A DNA stretch of 64,000 nucleotides from Marinilabilia salmonicolor JCM 21150 (GTDB lineage Bacteria; Bacteroidota; Bacteroidia; Bacteroidales; Marinilabiliaceae): assembly GCF_000259075.1 (NCBI RefSeq), contig NZ_AJKI01000040.1, forward strand, positions 62,001 to 126,000, given 5' to 3'. How positions within the stretch are numbered: position 1 is the stretch's first letter; the number at the start of each line of letters is the position of its first letter. The notes under the pieces are model-generated. The model searched no databases, had not been told where the DNA came from, and worked only from the letters and a program-made list of their open reading frames with translations. The position numbers and the translations under genes were made by a program. Shown here piece after piece: positions 34,990 through 41,146 of this stretch.

Positions 34990-36913
34990 TGGGCTGACGT
35001 TTTCTTTTTTCTTCTTTCAAAAAAATGAGACATTCGGCCATTCTTCGTTCGAGCGGGTCTCCGGAATTAAGGTCGGGTTGCTTGTTGTACATCTGCACGA
35101 ACTGCTGAATTTTAGGCCACAGGATTTTTGCTTCTTCAAAATCCATGTTGATACGTGTTGCCTCGATGGTGTCACGGATGACGCCTAATACCTTTTTGGT
35201 GACTGATTTGGAGAGGACTTCAAAAGCTTTTTGAAATGGGTTGACGCTGTCGATGAGGTCGATGTGTATGTCATCGATGTCCACGAATTTATCGGCCATG
35301 CGAACAAAGCGTTTGTCGCCAACCTCCTTTATTTGTCCGTTCTTTATGACAGAATCGACCACCACATGTTGACGGACTTCCTCCACCTCCTTTTCATTGA
35401 GATCGGGGTATTTGACCTGGATTATTTTTGGGATTAAGACTTTGTTGATGACTTCGGGATCTACATTCCCGGGCATTGCTTTGAGCATTGTGTCGTCCTG
35501 AAGGATCTTTGCTTTGAGGTCGTTGAGGTCAGTTTCGAGAATGTCTTTGACTCGTTTTGAAGAAGGTTCTTTGAAGCCTCTGATTTTTATCTCTCCCGGC
35601 TTGGGTTTTTCGTTATTTCCTCCTGCTGTTTTGAATTTCCAGTTAGGCGCGAGCACTTGCTCCATGAGGAGAGAAGCCGTGATGGCTTTGAGCATATTGT
35701 TGACCGAGAGTTTCACCTCATCGTCGGCGGCATCGGGTTGGGCAATGAGGTTGGTGAATTGTGCATGCGATTTGTTATCGCTGTCTCGCGTTGTGCGACC
35801 AATGATTTGGATAATCTCTGTAAGAGAACCACGGTAGCCTACTGTAAGAGCGTGTTCGCACCAGGGCCAGTCGAATCCTTCCTTAGCCATACCCAGGGCA
35901 ATGATGAGGTCCATGTCGTCAATGGAGTTCATGTTTCGGAGATATTCGACTATTTTATCCCGGTCACGGGGGTTGTCTTCAACGAGGTCTGCTACTTTTA
36001 TGATTTTATTGTCGGCGTGGCGTTTGATCTGAATGACTCCTGTATCGGGATCCTGTCCGATGACCTCACCAATGGCATCGAGGATGAAGTCCACCTCGTT
36101 TTGTTTGTCTTTGGTAGATTCCCCACTGTTGACGTTTGGTATGTGTAGGATGGTTTTTTTGTTGGTGTCGAGGACTTCAAGAATAGCTTCGGTGTATCGA
36201 CCCTGGTAAAAATGGTACCCGATACCGAGAGAATTGAGGTACTGGTATCCGTTTAGCTGGTCGTAATAGTTGTAGGTGACTTTGGTGAATTTGGCTTCAT
36301 CCACAGGTAAAAGAACCGGGACACTGTCGCCACGGAAGTAGGAGCCGGTCATGGCGATGATGTGAGCTGATGATTTTGCCATGATTCCACGCATTAATTC
36401 ACCAAGGCGGTTGTTGATATCGGCGGAGACATGGTGAAACTCATCAATGGCAATGAGGGCATCGTTGAAAACGTTCTCTTCGATTTCTTCGCAGGCAAAC
36501 CGGAGGGTTGCATGTGTGGAAATCAGGATTTTGCTGTCATCTTTGAGGAAGTTGTGAAAAGCTTTGATTTTGCTTTTGTTGGCATCACTTCCCGGGGTGC
36601 AAAGATTGTATTTATCACCCGGGTTCCAGTCGGCGAAGAAACCATGCTGTTTGAGGTCGGTGGGTGCGAAAGATTTGCCGATGGATCGTTCGGGGACTGC
36701 CACAATGACCTTTTCGATGTTTTGGTTATGGATTTTGTCGAGTGCCAGGAACATGAGCGCGCGTGATTTTCCGGAAGCCGGAGGGGCTTTGAGGAGGAGG
36801 TATTGCGCATCGCGTGCTTCGTAGGCACGGGCCTGCATTTCGCGCATTCCGAGCTGGTTTGTTGTTTTGCTTTGTCCTGTTTGGTTGTAAGATACTTCGA
36901 CGATGTTGGGCAT
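34982..36913 (-). CDS. SF2 DEAD/DEAH-type helicase of the restriction-modification locus
   Basis: Protein of 643 residues from the ATG at 36913 (MPNIVEVSYNQTG). The upstream extension runs into the direct repeat and is rejected. Motifs: Walker A APPASGKS (43-50), motif II IDEFHH (156-161), motif III MTGSYFRGD (188-196), EGFDWPWC (345-352) and motif VI QIIGRTTR (369-376). The C-terminal 250 residues are unique to this type. As an ATP-driven DNA translocase it resembles the HsdR/Res motor without its nuclease, which is supplied by the overlapping GIY-YIG gene. The methyltransferase of the same presumed system is 4 kb upstream on the same strand, beyond two inserted-looking modules. A TACCTTTG promoter element lies just before the start. 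Confidence 0.85.
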   Translation of the reverse strand: MPNIVEVSYNQTGQSKTTNQLGMREMQARAYEARDAQYLLLKAPPASGKSRALMFLALDKIHNQNIEKVIVAVPERSIGKSFAPTDLKQHGFFADWNPGDKYNLCTPGSDANKSKIKAFHNFLKDDSKILISTHATLRFACEEIEENVFNDALIAIDEFHHVSADINNRLGELMRGIMAKSSAHIIAMTGSYFRGDSVPVLLPVDEAKFTKVTYNYYDQLNGYQYLNSLGIGYHFYQGRYTEAILEVLDTNKKTILHIPNVNSGESTKDKQNEVDFILDAIGEVIGQDPDTGVIQIKRHADNKIIKVADLVEDNPRDRDKIVEYLRNMNSIDDMDLIIALGMAKEGFDWPWCEHALTVGYRGSLTEIIQIIGRTTRDSDNKSHAQFTNLIAQPDAADDEVKLSVNNMLKAITASLLMEQVLAPNWKFKTAGGNNEKPKPGEIKIRGFKEPSSKRVKDILETDLNDLKAKILQDDTMLKAMPGNVDPEVINKVLIPKIIQVKYPDLNEKEVEEVRQHVVVDSVIKNGQIKEVGDKRFVRMADKFVDIDDIHIDLIDSVNPFQKAFEVLSKSVTKKVLGVIRDTIEATRINMDFEEAKILWPKIQQFVQMYNKQPDLNSGDPLERRMAECLIFLKEEKRKRQPNG

Positions 36914-36953
36914 ATCTAGGAGATTGTTTTGGTTAATGGATATGGGGTTAAGA

Positions 36954-36961
36954 CAAAGGTA
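36954..36961 (-). promoter_or_regulatory. Possible -7 box for the helicase/GIY-YIG operon
   Basis: TACCTTTG on the minus strand, matching TAnnTTTG, 41 bases before the start codon and just outside direct repeat A. The restriction genes could thus be transcribed independently of the methyltransferase. Confidence 0.4.
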
Positions 36962-36984
36962 GGATTTTTGGGGGGAAATGCGGG

Positions 36985-37326
36985 AGATGCGGGAATTAAT
37001 TGCCGGGTTACAGGATGGGGCGCTCCGAGTGGAGCTGTTGTGTGGGGTGTAGTAAGGGAATTTAATTGTTGGCCCCCATTCGGGGACCCATGCCATTTGT
37101 CGGTTTCACCCCGAGTTTGCACCCGGGGTTACTCGTATTGGCCCCTTTCAGGGACCTGAGGAGTGTGTGTAGGTGGTAGTTGGGGGAGTTGCGGGAATGA
37201 ATTCCCGGGTTACAAAATAGGGCGCTCCGAGTGGAGCTATTGAGTTGTGTGATTTTTGGAGGTGTGCTTAGGTGGGGGATTAGGATTTAGGGGAGGGAGA
37301 GGCGGATCGGAATCCGCCGAACCTGA
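36985..37326. repeat. Direct repeat A of the defence island
   Basis: About 300 bp built of short hairpins: GGCCCCCATTCGGGGACC, CCCCGAGTTTGCACCCGGGG, GGCCCCTTTCAGGGACC, GGGAATGAATTCCC and GCTCCGAGTGGAGC. The hairpins are separated by conserved spacers (GTTACTCGTATT, GGGTTACA). It matches repeat B (38825) at roughly 90 percent and repeat C (40337) less fully. It ends in a REP-like hairpin (37301-37325, GGCGGAT/ATCCGCC) that touches the stop codon of the HigA gene. Confidence 0.85.
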
Positions 37327-38421
37327 TTATTTTAATACTTTGTCAATTTTTGTTCTGATAGCATAGTAATTCATTTCAAAACAGACACGGCCGAGGAGAA
37401 TTGCCGGGTTGATTTTGTTTTGGTTGGCTATAGTAAAAATCTTATCGTCATTGAGAGGAAGGTGGTTGCTGACAATATTGTTCCACAAATTATCGGGGAT
37501 TAGTTTCTCCTGAGCAAATCCGTCCGCTTCTGTTTCATATTGGTCTTTTTTGTTTTTCCGGGTCAGATCCATAAATGTTTTTTCTTTGTTGTTTCGTAAG
37601 TGTAAAACAATGTGCGCAATTTCGTGCATAAGTGTAAAGGAGAAATTGTCTATGCGTTTGTGCCTTAAAGTGATGGCAATAGCGGGGTTTTCGTCCGACC
37701 AGAAAGAGAATCCATCTACAGGGGTTTTCTCTAATTTTTGAATAAGGACTAATTTAATACCGAACTGATTCAATATTGGTTTTATTTTATCAATAGTATT
37801 GTTGTTTTCGAAAAAAGCTTCATTTAGTCTTATGCATAGCTGGTCAATATTGTTGTGGTTGAATGTGTTGACAGCTTGTTTTTTTGCTTCATATAAAGCA
37901 AGAGAACTCCATGCAAACATATTTTTCTCATCAATCTGAAGTTTTTCCGATTTTCTGAAGAAAGCAAATTTACTTTTGGAGAAGGAAGCAACTAACTCAT
38001 CAATACTGGCCACATTGTAGATTTCTTTAATAGTAAGTATGTCCTTTTCGAGGTCACCCATTAAGTAGCCCAGTTTTTTGAAATATTTTACAGGAACGTA
38101 TTCTTTGATGATTTTCCAGATGTCCAGGTTTTGTATCCTTTTGATGTTCTTTTCTTTAACCCGGGCTTTGTCTATTTCGTATTGTGACTGAAATTTCATC
38201 CAGTAACCGGCCGGAATTTCAAGTGCTTTTTCGAGTAAAACAGCAATGTCGGCAGTGATCGGCCTTTTGCCTTTTATGATTTCATTTAAAAATGAGGGTT
38301 TAACATCGAGTTCGGCTGCCAAATCTTTTTGTGTGAGGTCAGGCCTTGCGTCCAGTTCATCTTTAATTAGAATTCCCGGATGGGTTGCTTCGAAAGGTAC
38401 TATGGTGTTTTGAGTGGTCAT
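37327..38421 (-). CDS. higA: HigA-type antitoxin with XRE DNA-binding and ImmA/IrrE-like peptidase domains
   Basis: Protein of 364 residues. The N-terminus is an XRE/HigA helix-turn-helix (about 12-75; HPGILIKDEL, LTQKDLAAELDVKPSFLNEIIKGKR, then ALEIPAGYWMKFQ). The C-terminal half is an M78/ImmA-type metallopeptidase-like domain with HEIAH (266-270) and a distant ETEADGFAQEKLIP. The antitoxin should neutralise the upstream HigB-like RNase and repress the operon at the palindrome at 38794. The long peptidase-like extension is known in a subset of HigA proteins and may sense or cleave a partner. The module lies between direct repeats A and B. Confidence 0.85.
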   Translation of the reverse strand: MTTQNTIVPFEATHPGILIKDELDARPDLTQKDLAAELDVKPSFLNEIIKGKRPITADIAVLLEKALEIPAGYWMKFQSQYEIDKARVKEKNIKRIQNLDIWKIIKEYVPVKYFKKLGYLMGDLEKDILTIKEIYNVASIDELVASFSKSKFAFFRKSEKLQIDEKNMFAWSSLALYEAKKQAVNTFNHNNIDQLCIRLNEAFFENNNTIDKIKPILNQFGIKLVLIQKLEKTPVDGFSFWSDENPAIAITLRHKRIDNFSFTLMHEIAHIVLHLRNNKEKTFMDLTRKNKKDQYETEADGFAQEKLIPDNLWNNIVSNHLPLNDDKIFTIANQNKINPAILLGRVCFEMNYYAIRTKIDKVLK

Positions 38422-38432
38422 AATTGAAAAGT

Positions 38433-38753
38433 TTACTTGTAGTGATTACTTAACTCAACGATTGAGCAAATTGTAATGGTGTCAGGAGGTTCTCCCTGTA
38501 CGGAACTTTTGAATTCTATTCGGTATTGAAGATTGACACGAACAGATTCCAGGTCTTTTTTATCGCCTTTTAGCGTTTCATAATGTAAACTTTTGATTGG
38601 ATATAGCTCCTCGATTCTTTCTGCAGCCCTTAACTTATCTATAGTTTGAATGTATTTTGAAATGACTGCTTTCGGGAAACGATATTTTTTGTTTTTTGCT
38701 TTACCTTCGGAATAAAGCTGTAAAAGGTATTCTTTTTCAAACTCAATTTTCAT
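38433..38753 (-). CDS. higB: HigB/RelE-like toxin
   Basis: Protein of 106 residues with the RelE-fold pattern: a helical N-terminus, LRAAERIEELYPIKSLHYETLKG, then VRVNLQYRIEF and a final beta strand ICSIVELSNHYK. Toxins of this class cut mRNA on the ribosome. The Arg in VRVNLQYRIEF and the terminal His/Tyr are the expected active-site residues. It lies 11 bases before the antitoxin gene, toxin first, which is the normal HigBA order. A perfect palindrome covers its promoter region. Confidence 0.85.
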   Translation of the reverse strand: MKIEFEKEYLLQLYSEGKAKNKKYRFPKAVISKYIQTIDKLRAAERIEELYPIKSLHYETLKGDKKDLESVRVNLQYRIEFKSSVQGEPPDTITICSIVELSNHYK

Positions 38754-38771
38754 GCGCTAAGGTTTGTGATG

Positions 38772-38814
38772 CAAAGATAAGGATAAAAATAATAATTCAC
38801 TAATTTAGTGAATT
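38772..38814 (-). promoter_or_regulatory. higBA promoter with overlapping palindromic operator
   Basis: The minus strand carries TATCTTTG (38772-38779), a -7 box 19 bases before the start codon. A 21-bp perfect palindrome (38794-38814; AATTCACTAA, one central base, TTAGTGAATT) sits where the -33 element should be. HigA binding there would block transcription. Confidence 0.65.
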
Positions 38815-38824
38815 TAATTTTAAT

Positions 38825-39125
38825 ATGAGTCGTTCCAAGTGGAGCTGTTATCCGGGGTGTAGAAAGGGATTTTAATTGTTGGCCCCCATTCGGGGACTAT
38901 GCCATTTGTCGATTTCACCCCGAGTTTGCACCCGGGGTTACTCGTATTGGCCCCTTTCAGGGACCAGAGGGAGTGTGTGATGTGGTAGTTGGGGGAGTTG
39001 CGGGAATGAATTCCCAGGTTACAAAATAGGTCGCTCCGAGTGGAGCTATTGAGTTGTGTGATTTTTGGAGGTGTGCTTAGGTGGGGGATTAGGATTTAGG
39101 GTTGGGAGAGGCGGACCGGAGTATG
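38825..39125. repeat. Direct repeat B of the defence island
   Basis: Same hairpin order as repeat A over about 300 bp, including the unusual shared tail TTTTTGGAGGTGTGCTTAGG and GATTAGGATTTAGG. Its terminal REP hairpin is decayed (GGCGGACC...). It begins just upstream of the higBA operator. Confidence 0.85.
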
Positions 39126-39139
39126 CCAGAACTGGAAAT

Positions 39140-39165
39140 GTGCGATTGGGAAATCGCACGTCCCG
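39140..39165 (+). repeat. REP-like hairpin
   Basis: Stem GTGCGAT/ATCGCAC around TGGGAA, tail GTCCCG; 27 bases beyond the stop of the HEPN-like gene. Confidence 0.75.
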
Positions 39166-39192
39166 GACCGGAAGGGTGCAAGTCCCGGGTAG

Positions 39193-39681
39193 TTAATGTA
39201 CGTTGAAGTGGAGTAACTCGGTTTTTTCCAGTTCAACGCAACTGGTGGAGCAGGGGGCAAATGAAATGCCATAGCTGACCTTGATGTATTGAATCAGTTT
39301 GTCTAAATTCTTTACTGCTTTGGCGTAGTGTTTATCGTAGGTAAGGAATTCCCTGGAATCATGATTTTGGGGGTTGTCATGGACTAGATATCTGGATCTT
39401 CGAGACAAGCCCTGAAGCTTTTTGTATGCAAGATAAATATTTTCCGGAACCTTTGAAGGGGATAACTCATTGTAAGGGTTAATTGCCTGGTTCACATCAA
39501 TGTGGCTGCGATAGTGTGCATTGATGGTTTTGGCGAGATGACTGTTGACCAAGTGAACCGCTACATAAAAACAAATGGTAACCTTCCAGTCCCAGAAGTC
39601 TTTTGGAGCATGGCAACTGGTTTTGTCCAAAAAAGAAAGGTTGTGTTTTGCCTGGGTTATGTGGTTGTTAAATTGAGCCAT
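39193..39681 (-). CDS. HEPN-like protein, putative toxin of a two-gene module
   Basis: Mostly helical protein of 162 residues. FYVAVHLVNSHLAK (38-51) and HYRSHIDVNQAI resemble the first helices of HEPN-domain proteins. SRRSRYLVHDN (93-103) contains an R-x5-H spacing (Arg95, His101), the signature of HEPN RNases. Its ATG shares one base with the stop codon of the upstream gene, so the two are translationally coupled. HEPN proteins act as RNA-cutting toxins or effectors, usually held in check by a partner. Assignment is moderate because the motif was read by eye in an otherwise unfamiliar sequence. The pair lies between direct repeats B and C. Confidence 0.55.
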   Translation of the reverse strand: MAQFNNHITQAKHNLSFLDKTSCHAPKDFWDWKVTICFYVAVHLVNSHLAKTINAHYRSHIDVNQAINPYNELSPSKVPENIYLAYKKLQGLSRRSRYLVHDNPQNHDSREFLTYDKHYAKAVKNLDKLIQYIKVSYGISFAPCSTSCVELEKTELLHFNVH

Positions 39682-40148
39682 TAGTTGATTACAGGTTGGT
39701 AGTGTGGGGGAGTGTTAAAATGGTCACTATTTTCAACAACAGTAGTATTTACATGAAACCCCATCTTGTAATATTTTGCATTGACTCTGGCTTCGGCTAA
39801 TAGCAGTGCATCTTCCGTTTCTTCATCATTGTCATTTATGACGGCCCAAACAAGGATTTCGGAAACAGAAAGCTTTAAGGCGAGTTTGATGGGTTTGAGA
39901 GGAGAATTCTTAATCTCACTAAGGAATTCGGTGACAAGTTCTGAAATGATCATTCTGGCGGACTGAATTCTACTTATTTTCGCTAGTTCCAGGCTATCTT
40001 CAGTCATAAGGTGGTTATAGAACCTCTGTTTTTCCTGAGAGGCAATACCTGTACTTAACTGCAAATAATCGGATTTTATGGAAGCAATTAACTCTTCAAA
40101 CCATTGCTCTGTTTTGCTGTCGTTTGAATATGTAGTAGTTGTATCCAT
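39681..40148 (-). CDS. Unknown partner of the HEPN-like protein
   Basis: Protein of 155 residues from the ATG at 40148 (MDTTTTYSNDSK); the longer frame crosses repeat C and is rejected. Residues 1-90 are helical. The C-terminal part has an acidic strand-turn region (ILVWAVINDNDEETEDALL, about 104-122) followed by AEARVNAKYYKMGF and a TTVVENSDHF strand ending in PPHYQPV. I do not recognise the family. Strands flanked by acidic residues might be a derived nucleotidyltransferase-like fold, as in HEPN-MNT pairs, but the GSxxxG motif is absent. Its place, first in a coupled pair, suits an antitoxin or regulatory partner. Confidence 0.55.
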   Translation of the reverse strand: MDTTTTYSNDSKTEQWFEELIASIKSDYLQLSTGIASQEKQRFYNHLMTEDSLELAKISRIQSARMIISELVTEFLSEIKNSPLKPIKLALKLSVSEILVWAVINDNDEETEDALLLAEARVNAKYYKMGFHVNTTVVENSDHFNTPPHYQPVIN

Positions 40149-40336
40149 TAAGAAGTGGGTTTGTAGTGTTTTCGTGATACAAAATAAACAAAAAAAATAT
40201 ACAAATGGTTTAAGATGTAATTTTTTAACATGTATTGGAGGGTCAATAGTGCCATAAAAATGCTTGAGCGAAGTGGCGCAAAGGATTTTCTGTGAGAGAT
40301 GTGTGTTGTGTTGCCGGTTGTAAAAAAGAGTAAATA

Positions 40337-40590
40337 ACTGAGGGGTAGTAAGGTGTGTTAATTGTTGGCTCCCTACGGGAACCTGTGGCATATTGGATCC
40401 TATGCCCCGAGTTTGCACCCGGGGTTACTCGTATTGGCCCCTTTCAGGGACCAGAGGGAGTGTGTGATGGGGTAGTTTCGGGAGTTTCGGGAATGAATTC
40501 CCGGGTTACAGGATGGGGCGCTCCGAGTGGAGCTTTTTGTGGGGTGATTTGTTTGTGTGTGTAGGAGGGGATTGGGTCTAGGGGTGTCGT
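40337..40590. repeat. Direct repeat C of the defence island
   Basis: Shares with repeats A and B the segment from TTAATTGTTGGC through CCCCGAGTTTGCACCCGGGG, TTACTCGTATTGGCCCCTTT and GGGAATGAATTCCCGGGTTAC to GCTCCGAGTGGAGC, but diverges after that. Confidence 0.8.
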
Positions 40591-40871
40591 GAGTGAGGTA
40601 CCTCAAGATTCGAAATATTTGCCGAGAAATGCGATTTATTTCGATTGTCAATAATGTTAGAATAAAGTAATGGTCAGAAAATCAGGCATTTTTGATTGTT
40701 TGTTTTTCAGTTTATTTTCAATTTAATTTTTTTTGGACAGATTGTATGTTCTGTTTTTCTTATCGTTATCATTTGTAAGTTGCCGTTATTGCAAAGCAAA
40801 GAAAAATGGGGTACTTGGCCTGGTTCCATGAGAGAATTGTGTGTTGAATTTTTTGCATCTGGTTAGGTGTA

Positions 40872-41008
40872 GTTTATCTAATGGGATTAAGTTTTATTAA
40901 AAGGCTAGATGAACTTTTGTTTGGAATGAGCCTAAAATCAGTTATTTACGTGGGGTGTTTAGCTAAAAGTTTATCTAAATAGAAAAAATTAAATATTTTT
41001 AGATGAAC
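40872..41008. repeat. Paired inverted half-sites GTTYATCTA
   Basis: GTTTATCTA at 40872 faces TAGATGAAC at 40906-40914, and the same pair recurs at 40969 and 41000-41008. Two similar 40-43-bp inverted repeats therefore lie 97 bases apart in a gene-free stretch (40591-41030) where I see nothing else. Confidence 0.55.
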
Positions 41009-41030
41009 CTGAAACTCCTTTTGGGAAAAC

Positions 41031-41140
41031 GGCGGATGGGAATCCGCCCAACCTTAGAGTGTGCGATAGGGAAATCGCACGTCCTGGAAATCGTCCGGCC
41101 TCAAGAATGTGCGATAGGGAAATCTCACGTCCTGGCCCGT
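41031..41140 (+). repeat. Cluster of REP-like hairpins after the methyltransferase gene
   Basis: Three hairpins follow in series: GGCGGAT/ATCCGCC (41031), GTGCGAT/ATCGCAC with an extra half unit (about 41060-41098), and GTGCGAT/ATCTCAC (about 41108-41134). The last ends within 15 bases of the stop codon. Confidence 0.75.
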
Positions 41141-41146
41141 CCCGTT

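Noticed and set aside
36985-40590. Integron attC-type array
   Set aside because: The repeats are long, in direct orientation and composed of several small hairpins; no integron integrase or attC core sites were seen.
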